A program made the translations under genes and the position numbers. The notes under the pieces are model-generated. The model had not been told where the DNA came from, searched no databases, and saw only the letters and a program-made list of their open reading frames with translations. 26,849 nt of DNA from a virus: IMG/VR virus record IMGVR_UViG_3300020183_000388, positions 1 to 26,849 of that record. One strand, 5' to 3'. Numbering within the stretch: the stretch's first letter is position 1; every line of letters begins with the position of its first letter. Positions 1-6,124 of this stretch are shown piece after piece.

Positions 1-68
1 AACCTCAAAAAAAGAATGAAGAAAGAATTACTCTAGCATTCAACATTATTACAAATGATGCCTTTTGA
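1..68 (+). CDS. Partial CDS, C-terminal end of a possible 2OG-Fe(II) oxygenase
   Basis: Reading frame 3 is open from the window edge to a TGA at 66-68 and encodes about 21 residues ending in ERITLAFNIITNDAF. The pattern ERI-(S/T)-(L/I)-(A/S)-FN resembles the last strand of many small phage 2OG-Fe(II) oxygenases (RISISFN-like). Only this strand is visible, so the assignment is tentative. The stop lies inside the start of the next gene (ATG at 55 or 58), so translation of the two is probably coupled. The other two forward frames close at once (TGA at 17-19, TAG at 34-36). Confidence 0.4.
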   Translation, partial: PQKKNEERITLAFNIITNDAF

Positions 69-651
69 TACATATAAGACCTATTTGGCACTTAAAAATC
101 ATTTTACCAAACCAGAATATGATTATCGAAAATACTGTGGAAAAGTAAGAGCAAATCTACAGTCATTTTATAAGCGTAGAGATCGTTTTTGGTTTGAGAA
201 GATTTCAAGAAACAAAGATGATAAAGAAGTTATTGAGTTCTTTGTCTCAAATTTTGTATCTGTAGATGATCCATCGACTCTGTGGATTGGTAGTATTATC
301 AGAGAGGGTGAAAAGAATTATACAGATTGGAAAAAAAGAACTCAATCACTGACTTACATTTTTAAAGAAGAATCGGAAAACTTCTTCAAAAATCATAAAT
401 TTGAAGAAGTTTTTGATTGTTCTAAGTCACATCCACCAGTGTTAAAAAGTTTCCTGAGCGGGAACATTAGCCTTGAAACACTGGTCATCTATGATAAAAT
501 ATTTCTGTTCGGGAAGACCTTTGATAAAAAACTCAAAGACCCTGTGTGGGAAACCGTCAGTTTAAAACTGAAGAAATATAATCCATTTCTAAATATTGAT
601 GTATTCCGATATCGCAAGATTTTAAAGGAAATTATTTTAGGAGAACCATGA
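55..651 (+). CDS. gp59: gp59-like loader of the gp41 replicative helicase
   Basis: This 198-aa protein is close to the 217 aa of T4 gp59. It is basic and helical, with the N-terminal PFDTYKTYLALKNHF and a C-terminal half rich in aromatic and basic residues (LKKYNPFLNIDVFRYRKIL), as in gp59 homologues of cyanophages. In T4, gp59 binds fork DNA and gp32 and loads helicase gp41 for replication and recombination. The order 59-33-32 is the T4 order and strongly supports the call. Two adjacent ATGs (55 and 58) could start it. Neither has a clear Shine-Dalgarno, but both lie within the end of the upstream gene, which suggests coupling. The stop overlaps the gp33 start by 4 nt (ATGA). Confidence 0.85.
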   Translation: MMPFDTYKTYLALKNHFTKPEYDYRKYCGKVRANLQSFYKRRDRFWFEKISRNKDDKEVIEFFVSNFVSVDDPSTLWIGSIIREGEKNYTDWKKRTQSLTYIFKEESENFFKNHKFEEVFDCSKSHPPVLKSFLSGNISLETLVIYDKIFLFGKTFDKKLKDPVWETVSLKLKKYNPFLNIDVFRYRKILKEIILGEP

Positions 652-983
652 GTTTTTTTGAATCTGAAGTTGTTCGCGCAGAAATGGCAGAAATTTCTGA
701 ATTACAAGAACAAATTTACCAAAGTGTATTTAAGTTCTCTATAATGTCAAAAGAACAGCGAATTGAGCATGTCGATTTGCTTCAAAAGTTATTAGATAAG
801 CAAAAAATTCTTTATACCCGTTTGAGTTTATCTGATGATCTCGAAGCAAAAAAAATGAAAGAAAAAATTTCCGAATCTGCTGCAATGATGGGTCTTTCTC
901 CCAATATTGATATGTCAATTATTTTTAACAACATGAGTCGATTGATTGAATCGATGCGTGAGAGAATTGACAAAGCAGACTGA
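648..983 (+). CDS. gp33: gp33-like late-transcription co-activator, DUF1825-like
   Basis: This 111-aa helical protein is nearly the length of T4 gp33 (112 aa) and sits between 59 and 32, where gene 33 lies in T4. In T4, gp33 binds the RNA polymerase beta flap and links the sliding clamp gp45 to late promoters read with sigma factor gp55. The sequence, however, reads like the cyanobacterial DUF1825 family: MSFFESEVV at the start, a central Q-rich helix, RLSLSDD at about 58-64, and MKEKISESAAMMG near 70-82. The start has a good Shine-Dalgarno (AGGAG just upstream) and overlaps the gp59 stop. The late promoters elsewhere in the window would be its targets. The positional call is strong; biochemical equivalence is inferred. 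Confidence 0.75.
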   Translation: MSFFESEVVRAEMAEISELQEQIYQSVFKFSIMSKEQRIEHVDLLQKLLDKQKILYTRLSLSDDLEAKKMKEKISESAAMMGLSPNIDMSIIFNNMSRLIESMRERIDKAD

Positions 984-995
984 ATCCTATAGAAT
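967..995 (+). promoter_or_regulatory. sigma70-type promoter for gene 32
   Basis: TTGACA at 967-972, a 17-nt spacer, then TAGAAT at 990-995 (5 of 6 matches to TATAAT). The -35 box is inside the end of gp33 and the -10 box is just after its stop. A start near 1002 would give a leader of roughly 37 nt with a GAGG ribosome site at 1030-1033. This allows host-polymerase transcription of gp32 independent of 59-33. Confidence 0.65.
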
Positions 996-1038
996 AACGG
1001 AGTACTCACAGGCCAAATCTAACTAATACGAGGTACAA

Positions 1039-1971
1039 ATGTCTAATTTTGCTGCTCTGAAAAAGCAATCTGGCTCACTCACTGCCAAACTTGTGAAAGA
1101 AGTTGAAAAAATGAGTTCTGCATCAGGCAATGCTGATGAACGTTTCTGGAAACCAGAGATGGATAAGACTGGCGTAGGTTCTGCAATTATCCGTTTTCTT
1201 CCAGCACCTGAAGGAGAAGATCTTCCTTGGGTGAAACTGTATAGTCATGCATTCCAAGGCTCTGGTGGTTGGTACATTGAAAACTCTCTGACGACTCTGG
1301 GTCAGAAAGATCCTGTTTCGGAATATAACCGCGAACTGTGGAACAGCGGTAGTGAAAAGGATAAAGAAACTGTTCGTAAGCAAAAGCGCAAACTGAACTA
1401 CTACAGCAACATCTATGTTATAAAGGATCCTGCAAATCCTGCTAATGAAGGTAAGGTATTCCTGTTCAAGTTTGGTAAGAAGATCTTTGATAAGATTCTG
1501 GCTGCGATGCAACCTGAATTCGAAGACGAAGAACCAATCAATCCCTTTGATTTCTGGCAAGGTGCAAATTTTCGCCTGAAGATTCGTAAGGTTGATGGAT
1601 ATTGGAACTATGATAAGTCGGAGTTTGATTCTTCTGCTGCTCTTCTGGATGATGACGATGCACTGGAAGCAATTTGGAAGAAAGAGAATTCTCTTTCTGC
1701 TCTGGTCGCTTCTGATCAATTCAAGTCCTATGATGATCTTGATAAGCGTCTGAAGATGGTTCTTGGTCAGAAGAGTGCTGCTCGTGCTGTTGCTGAACAA
1801 GAAGAAGAGTATGAGTCCTATACTCAACCAGTTTCCAAAGAGGAAGGCGTAATGGAAGAACTTGAGGAATCTTATCGCAAGGCAAAATCACCTTCTCTTC
1901 CGAATCTTTCTTCAGATGATGAAGACGAAGATGATGCTCTGAAGTATTTTCAAAAACTTGTTGATGACTGA
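1039..1971 (+). CDS. gp32: gp32 single-stranded DNA-binding protein
   Basis: This 310-aa protein aligns by eye with T4 gp32 (301 aa). It shows a basic N-terminal arm, GSAIIRFLPAP (about 47-57), SHAFQGSGGWYIE, a core with YYSNIYVIKDPANPANEGKV and FGKKIFDKI, WQGANFRLKIRKV, FKSYDDLDKRL, and an acidic tail (SSDDEDEDDALKYF) that in T4 recruits partner proteins. gp32 coats ssDNA cooperatively in replication, recombination and repair. Unusually, there is no cysteine anywhere in the protein. The T4 zinc-site region reads NSLTTLGQKDPVSEYN, so the His/Cys3 zinc site is absent. A GAGG Shine-Dalgarno precedes the start. Its stop codon abuts the stop codon of the convergent gene 53 with no gap. Confidence 0.95.
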   Translation: MSNFAALKKQSGSLTAKLVKEVEKMSSASGNADERFWKPEMDKTGVGSAIIRFLPAPEGEDLPWVKLYSHAFQGSGGWYIENSLTTLGQKDPVSEYNRELWNSGSEKDKETVRKQKRKLNYYSNIYVIKDPANPANEGKVFLFKFGKKIFDKILAAMQPEFEDEEPINPFDFWQGANFRLKIRKVDGYWNYDKSEFDSSAALLDDDDALEAIWKKENSLSALVASDQFKSYDDLDKRLKMVLGQKSAARAVAEQEEEYESYTQPVSKEEGVMEELEESYRKAKSPSLPNLSSDDEDEDDALKYFQKLVDD

Positions 1972-2646
1972 TTATTCGTAGATCTTAATATTATCACCCC
2001 TCTTCAAGGTGGAGCTCACATATTGATCTCCACCTTTTTTGTATGGCATAATAGAATCTAAATCATTAAACAGAATATTCAGATAAATTGGTTTCAGTAA
2101 AAAGATATTTCTCTTACCATCCTCTATTTTTACTTCATAATCATAGTTTGTCACTTGAGTCGTAATATTTGTTCTTGTGATTTGTTGTTGTAAATTAGTA
2201 TCATAATAAGACACTGAGTAATTAGAAGGAACTTGCAGGCCTGCAGGAACAATTACAATATCATTTTCATTCTTAACTTCGATGGTTTCATAATGATGAA
2301 CTTCACTGTATAATAGGTTGTAAGATCCATATTTTGCCAACATGACCTTATCAAATGCCACTTGTGGTAAAGGCCATTCACTTTGAATATTGAGGATATT
2401 ATTTGAAAGAAGGACTATCCAATCAAGTGTCGAATCATCATAAGTTTTGAATGCAACTTGGTCTGGTCTTTCGTCACCAATGATCTGATACTTTGTGAAA
2501 AATGTCAGATTTCCAAAGATGTCATCACGAATCTTTCCACGCTTGAATAAGTTTTTGACTTCAACATAATCAGAAATATTCTGTTCGTCAGCATTTCTAC
2601 TGACATATTCTAAGTTTGGAACGAGTCTGAAATATGGTCTTGCCAT
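1972..2646 (-). CDS. gp53: gp53-like baseplate wedge protein
   Basis: This 224-aa protein is a little longer than T4 gp53 (196 aa). Gene 53 homologues have an N-terminal gp53 domain in which a basic stretch is followed by (R/E)RP(E/D)-x-(V/L)A and then WI/WV-L-L. Here GDERPDQVAFKTYDD and LDWIVLLSNNI at about 56-84 match T4 KGSPRPEELANAIYG and YWVLLMCND. In T4, gp53 joins wedges to the hub during baseplate assembly. It is the last gene of a leftward block gp4-unknown-gp48-gp53 and starts 1 nt after the gp48 stop. The last 70 or so bases also carry the gp32 terminator on the other strand, which constrains the C-terminal sequence (GGDQYVSSTLKRGD). Confidence 0.85.
   Translation of the reverse strand: MARPYFRLVPNLEYVSRNADEQNISDYVEVKNLFKRGKIRDDIFGNLTFFTKYQIIGDERPDQVAFKTYDDSTLDWIVLLSNNILNIQSEWPLPQVAFDKVMLAKYGSYNLLYSEVHHYETIEVKNENDIVIVPAGLQVPSNYSVSYYDTNLQQQITRTNITTQVTNYDYEVKIEDGKRNIFLLKPIYLNILFNDLDSIMPYKKGGDQYVSSTLKRGDNIKIYE
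2006..2040 (+). terminator. Rho-independent terminator for gp32, inside gene 53
   Basis: AAGGTGGAG (2006-2014) pairs perfectly with CTCCACCTT (2028-2036). The stem extends past one C/T mismatch by TCA/TGA around a 5-nt loop, and a run of six T follows (2035-2040). It acts on plus-strand transcripts leaving gp32. It lies in the 3' coding part of the oppositely oriented gene 53, because there is no intergenic space. Confidence 0.85.
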
Positions 2647-2647
2647 C

Positions 2648-3577
2648 TTAGTAACCTATTGGATGTGGTTTCTTCGGATCATAATCATCTGAAGTGATTG
2701 GGACGATTTCTTGGAATTGCATTGAAATATTGTATGAAACCATTGTGGCCTCATCATCATCAAAAGTCATATAAGAACCAAGAGGTGTATAATCTACATT
2801 AAATACTTGTAGAGCACATGCTTTAATTTGTCCAATTGAATCATGAGGAACGCCTGCGCCCGATAATGAATGTTGGTATTGTATATTAAACACATAAGGT
2901 GATTTTAAAAATACCTGACTGGTTGCTCTAACTGCCATATATTTTTTAAAATATTTTATAATTTGCTTTACTCTGTCTGCTTCTTTTTTAGATCTTGGAG
3001 ATAATTTGAATTGAAATTGAAAAGGTCTTAAAGTTGGGCCTTTAAAAAGTAATTCTAAATTTGGATTGAGAACACTTCCAGTCACTCTTGAAAGAAGACC
3101 TTGAACACCAACTGCTTGTTCTGCAAGTGCTAATTGTCCAGCACCAACAAGGCCTCCAATCGCATAGTCTCCTTTGTATAATGCTTTGTATAATGCTTCT
3201 ATCTCATTATTTATTCCTGTAGCACCTTTCTGCATAAAATTTAATGACGCATTCGCTAGATATCTTTGTATCGAATTTAATTCAGCACCTCCCCATTCAA
3301 CAGCATTTGTATCAGAAATTCCGGATTGAATTGGTAAATACACTGCCTCTGCTACCTCTGTAGATGGCAGAGGATTTTTTATTTGTAATGCTGCGGTTCC
3401 TTTTTTAATATTTGTTATGTCAGTCTTTTTTAATTCAGCAGCTGCAAACCTTATCCGATCTTGCTTTTCATCCATATCAAATGGATAACTTAAAATACCA
3501 GAATTGATAGGTTTTTCAACCTCAACCGTAGCTAATACTGGATCTGAAGGTGGTTCTGGTTGAGTTGCTACTGCCAT
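2648..3577 (-). CDS. gp48: gp48-like baseplate tail-tube cap/junction protein
   Basis: This 309-aa protein compares with 364 aa in T4 gp48. The diagnostic segment is GPTLRPFQFQFKLSPRSKKE followed by ADRVKQIIKYFKKYM (about 180-215), which matches T4 VFTWDLTPRSTEDLMAIINIYQYF. The N-terminal SGILSYPFDMD is also typical of tail-tube initiators in other myoviruses. In T4, gp48 sits on the finished baseplate and, with gp54, starts polymerisation of the gp19 tube. A tail-tube-like fold is expected from family knowledge. The gene is in the leftward late block, 14 nt from the upstream 115-aa gene and 1 nt from gp53. Confidence 0.82.
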   Translation of the reverse strand: MAVATQPEPPSDPVLATVEVEKPINSGILSYPFDMDEKQDRIRFAAAELKKTDITNIKKGTAALQIKNPLPSTEVAEAVYLPIQSGISDTNAVEWGGAELNSIQRYLANASLNFMQKGATGINNEIEALYKALYKGDYAIGGLVGAGQLALAEQAVGVQGLLSRVTGSVLNPNLELLFKGPTLRPFQFQFKLSPRSKKEADRVKQIIKYFKKYMAVRATSQVFLKSPYVFNIQYQHSLSGAGVPHDSIGQIKACALQVFNVDYTPLGSYMTFDDDEATMVSYNISMQFQEIVPITSDDYDPKKPHPIGY

Positions 3578-3591
3578 TACAGGTTTTTTAA

Positions 3592-3939
3592 TTATTTAGT
3601 TACATATTTAGCAAAATTTAATGTCCTCAAATAGTCAATTTCATCCTTATTAATGACATATAATCTTCCAATAATTTCTTCCCAAGTATAATTTCTCGAT
3701 TGTCCCCAATGAAAATTAATACCTTTGAATCCCCATCGTTCGATTGCAGTTACAGCAACTAATGGATGTTCATCATATGTAATGTCATTTGTTTTTGGAA
3801 AATAAACAAAGGTATAGTAACCACCGACATCGGGAACCAATTCGGTTTTAGTAAAGACTTCCATAATATTCATCATAATATCATCAGGAGTTTTTGCATC
3901 CCTAAGTTTTTGTTTTAGTTGGGAAAGTCTATTAGACAT
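3592..3939 (-). CDS. Conserved hypothetical protein (115 aa) between gp4 and gp48
   Basis: I do not recognise a named family. The protein has a short basic N-terminal helix (MSNRLSQLKQKLRDAKT), then a beta-rich core containing GGYYTFVYFPKT, YDEHPLVAVTAIERWGF and GINFHWGQSRNYTWEE, ending in a helix (DEIDYLRTLNFAKYV). No signal peptide, membrane segment or catalytic motif is evident. Its start overlaps the gp4 stop by 1 nt, so it is co-translated with gp4 and probably has a late virion or assembly role. A small head- or baseplate-completion factor is possible but only inferred from position. Confidence 0.7.
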   Translation of the reverse strand: MSNRLSQLKQKLRDAKTPDDIMMNIMEVFTKTELVPDVGGYYTFVYFPKTNDITYDEHPLVAVTAIERWGFKGINFHWGQSRNYTWEEIIGRLYVINKDEIDYLRTLNFAKYVTK

Positions 3940-4382
3940 TACTTGATTCCTAATTCGTCTTCTGTAATGATTTTGAATTCAAGCATATGATCTTTACAAA
4001 ACTCATTCGCAGCCTTCCACTTTGCTTGGTTGGTTGCATAAGTATAAACTTCATTGATATAAGATTTGGTTGTTCTTGATCTTGATTTTGGCGGAACCGT
4101 TTGTTTCTTTGGTTTGATTTCGATGATATACTTTTTAATTCTACCGTCACTTTCTTTGACTTTAATGATGAAGTCTGGGAAATAAGTTCTCACTTTTTTC
4201 TTTACGGGATCATAATATTTGATACGTATTTCTTCAGAACCCCAAGCAATAATACTTTCATTCATGTCACACCATCTGCAGAATTTTCTTTCCCAACTAC
4301 TTCTACAAATAATATTGTTTGAATCGCCTTGATACTTTTGTGGATAGGAAGGAATGTATCGACTCTTTATACTTTCTGCCAT
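3939..4382 (-). CDS. gp4: gp4-like head-completion protein, PD-(D/E)XK nuclease fold
   Basis: The 147-aa length matches T4 gp4 (about 150 aa), which is needed to complete DNA-filled heads before tail joining. The sequence has the layout of a TnsA/PD-(D/E)XK nuclease: E31 in RSSWERKF, D70 in RTYFPDFII, then E88-x-K90 in YIIEIKPKK. All candidate catalytic residues are present, so nuclease activity on protruding DNA ends is plausible. It is the first gene of the leftward block and lies 31 nt downstream of a perfect late promoter. The neighbouring gp53 is also next to gene 4 in T4, which supports the call. Confidence 0.85.
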   Translation of the reverse strand: MAESIKSRYIPSYPQKYQGDSNNIICRSSWERKFCRWCDMNESIIAWGSEEIRIKYYDPVKKKVRTYFPDFIIKVKESDGRIKKYIIEIKPKKQTVPPKSRSRTTKSYINEVYTYATNQAKWKAANEFCKDHMLEFKIITEDELGIK

Positions 4383-4412
4383 TATATCGACTACATAATA
4401 TATCAGTAAAAT

Positions 4413-4420
4413 TATTTATA
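4413..4420 (-). promoter_or_regulatory. T4-type late promoter for gp4-gp48-gp53 block
   Basis: The minus strand reads TATAAATA here, a perfect match to the T4 late consensus. It is 31 nt upstream of the gp4 start, in the 39-nt gap between divergent genes. It would be read by host polymerase with gp55/gp33. No equally good plus-strand motif is visible for the divergent gp54 gene. Confidence 0.75.
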
Positions 4421-4421
4421 G

Positions 4422-5192
4422 ATGGCTGCGCCAATACCCCTTTCAACGTCTTTAAGTAAAGTCAAGTCGGCGTTGTTGAGGCCTGCCCTAACTTCAAATT
4501 ATCAGTGTTGGTTTGATCCCCCTCTAGATATAGTGAATTATATTACTACTAAAAAAGATCTTCCTTACACAATTGATACTCAAGAGCAATTAAGTCTTTC
4601 TTGTTCCGAAGCATCTCTTCCCGGTTCATCATTGATGACGAATGAAATCAATGATGATTATACTGGTGTGACTGAACGATTAGCATACCGCAGACAATAT
4701 GATGACCGCGCAGAATTCACGTTTTATGTAGATCATGCTGATAAAAATGGTTATAAAGTAATTTGGTTTTTTGAACAATGGATGCAGTACATTATGAATG
4801 AACAAGATGCAACTGGGGTAAATAAACCAAATTTTAATTATAGAGTTAGATTTCCAGATTCAAATGAAAAAGGCAAAGGAACTGGATATCGCTCACCAGG
4901 TATCTACATTAACAAATTTGAAAGAGACTTTAAAGGATATTACTTAAGTTACAAACTTTTGAAAGCATATCCAGTTACCATAAATTCAATGCCAGTGTCT
5001 TATGAGTCTTCTGATTTATTGAGATGTACGGTTTCTTTTACTTATACTCGATACACCGTAGAAAGAAAAATAATTACTGCTCCAGTCGTTTTTACTGACG
5101 GAGCAGGTAATCCATCAGCACCTGGTAATGAAATTTTTGGATTCCAAGGACCACCACCACCAGGAACTACGACTGCTCAACAACCACAATAA
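4422..5192 (+). CDS. gp54: gp54-like baseplate tail-tube initiator
   Basis: This 256-aa protein compares with 320 aa in T4 gp54. The tail-tube-type core runs from about residue 60: SLSCSEASLPGSSLMTNEI, TERLAYRRQYDDRAEFTFYV, then GYKVIWFFEQWMQYI. It parallels T4 gp54 (KMPENRLSYET, RELDPLVISFRM, NYRAMQDWVNSVQ). The C-terminus is a Pro/Gly/Gln-rich tail. In T4, gp54 joins gp48 on the baseplate to seed the gp19 tube and sheath. A gp19 paralogue is the main alternative. Length, extra tail and the adjoining baseplate genes favour gp54. No clear Shine-Dalgarno precedes the ATG. Confidence 0.75.
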   Translation: MAAPIPLSTSLSKVKSALLRPALTSNYQCWFDPPLDIVNYITTKKDLPYTIDTQEQLSLSCSEASLPGSSLMTNEINDDYTGVTERLAYRRQYDDRAEFTFYVDHADKNGYKVIWFFEQWMQYIMNEQDATGVNKPNFNYRVRFPDSNEKGKGTGYRSPGIYINKFERDFKGYYLSYKLLKAYPVTINSMPVSYESSDLLRCTVSFTYTRYTVERKIITAPVVFTDGAGNPSAPGNEIFGFQGPPPPGTTTAQQPQ

Positions 5193-5195
5193 ATA
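5188..5195 (+). promoter_or_regulatory. Late promoter (AATAAATA) upstream of gp26
   Basis: NATAAATA motif whose internal TAA (5190-5192) is the gp54 stop codon. It lies 28 nt upstream of the gp26 start and would open the long tail operon that runs to 16648. Confidence 0.55.
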
Positions 5196-5222
5196 ATCAC
5201 AACTGAAGTTCTATAGGTCATT

Positions 5223-5942
5223 ATGCCTTTACCAAAAATTAGCACTCCAACTTATGAGTTGGATTTGCCATCTACAGGACAAACAATCAAATATCGTCCA
5301 TTTCTTGTAAGAGAAGAAAAACTACTTGTTCTTGCATTAGAATCTGAGGATTCGAAGCAGATTACAAATGCAATCAAGACAGTTATCAAAAACTGTATCG
5401 AGACAAAGAATATCAAGGTTGAATCTCTTCCAACATTTGATATTGAATATCTTTTCCTCAATATTCGCGGTAAGTCTGTTGGAGAAGAGATTGAAGTCAA
5501 TATTATTTGTCCAGACGATGGGGAAACATCGGTTCCCGTAAAAATCAATATTGATGAAATTCAAGTTGAAAAGAATCCAGACCATAAGAAGCAAATTAAA
5601 GTTGATGCTTCTATCATGATGGAGATGAAATATCCATCACTGGATCAATTTATCAAAAACAACTTTGATTTATCTGGTAACAACGCAGTTGATCAATCGT
5701 TTGATTTAATTGCATCTTGCGTTGATAAGATCTACACTGAGGATGAGGTATGGACTGCTGCTGATGTAACGAAGAAAGAGATTGCAGAATTCTTAGATCA
5801 AATGAACTCTGCACAGTTCAAAGAAATTGAAGCATTCTTTGAAACAATGCCCAAACTCAGTCATAAGATTCAAGTTACAAATCCAAAAACTGAAGTTGAA
5901 AGTGAAGTTGTTCTGGAAGGGCTATCATCTTTTTTCGCGTAG
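5223..5942 (+). CDS. gp26: gp26-like baseplate hub assembly / tail-assembly chaperone protein
   Basis: This 239-aa protein compares with 208 aa in T4 gp26 and belongs to the T4 baseplate-protein family. It starts MPLPKISTPTYELDLPSTGQ and has IKYRPFLVREEKLLVLALES near 23-42, a conserved block in this family. A small cysteine-containing beta unit follows (IICPDDGETSVPVKI), then helical segments with FLDQMNSAQFKEIEAFFETM. In T4 it helps assemble the central hub. Its position directly before tape-measure-like genes is that of lambda gpG. The last codons contain a T TTT TTC slip site, and the ORF in the -1 frame continues with the gp51-like segment, so a 300-aa fusion is likely. Confidence 0.8.
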   Translation: MPLPKISTPTYELDLPSTGQTIKYRPFLVREEKLLVLALESEDSKQITNAIKTVIKNCIETKNIKVESLPTFDIEYLFLNIRGKSVGEEIEVNIICPDDGETSVPVKINIDEIQVEKNPDHKKQIKVDASIMMEMKYPSLDQFIKNNFDLSGNNAVDQSFDLIASCVDKIYTEDEVWTAADVTKKEIAEFLDQMNSAQFKEIEAFFETMPKLSHKIQVTNPKTEVESEVVLEGLSSFFA

Positions 5943-5960
5943 GAATGGTCCATATGGACC
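5930..5960 (+). promoter_or_regulatory. Probable -1 programmed ribosomal frameshift signal
   Basis: In the gp26 frame, T TTT TTC (5930-5936) fits the X XXY YYZ slippery rule (X=T, Y=T, Z=C). It is one codon (GCG) before the TAG stop. Ten nt downstream is the perfect 14-nt palindrome GGTCCATATGGACC (5947-5960), able to form a 5-bp GC-rich stem with a 4-nt loop. A -1 slip reads F-F-R-V-G-M and enters the next ORF without meeting a stop. The predicted fusion is 238+3+59 = 300 residues. Confidence 0.65.
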
Positions 5961-6124
5961 TGGAGAGTTACTATCAACTCAACTTTTCGTTAATGCAGTA
6001 TCATAAATATTCATTAACAGAGATTGAAAATATGATTCCTTGGGAAAGAGACATTTATGTTGCTCTTCTTAAGAATCACATAGAGGAAGAGGAACTCAAA
6101 CAACGACAAACTAATGGCCGATAA
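5945..6124 (+). CDS. gp51-like / lambda T-like tail-assembly segment (59 aa, probably made as frameshift extension)
   Basis: This short frame runs from ATG 5945 to TAA 6122-6124 and encodes MVHMDLESYYQLNFSLMQYH..., ending with a charged helix LKQRQTNGR. It contains IPWERDIYVALL, the (W/F)E-x-x-(I/L)Y-x-x-(L/A)L pattern typical of the C-terminal parts of frameshifted tail-assembly chaperones. The ATG has no strong ribosome site of its own (GTAGGA is 1 nt away and overlaps the gp26 stop). It is in the -1 frame relative to gp26 and can be joined by slippage. Its end overlaps the next gene by 11 nt. The name gp51 is positional (T4 51-26 pair); the short length differs from T4 gp51 (249 aa). Confidence 0.75.
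   Translation: MVHMDLESYYQLNFSLMQYHKYSLTEIENMIPWERDIYVALLKNHIEEEELKQRQTNGR

Noticed and set aside
1123-1827. Long minus-strand open frame (234 aa) antisense to gp32
   Set aside because: It lies fully inside the well-supported gp32 gene and its translation is low-complexity and Ile/Phe/Ser-rich without motif, as expected for an antisense shadow.
6002-6009. CATAAATA inside the gp51-like frame
   Set aside because: It matches the late motif but is 105 nt before the next start and inside a coding frame. At this AT content several chance matches are expected; kept out as unproven.
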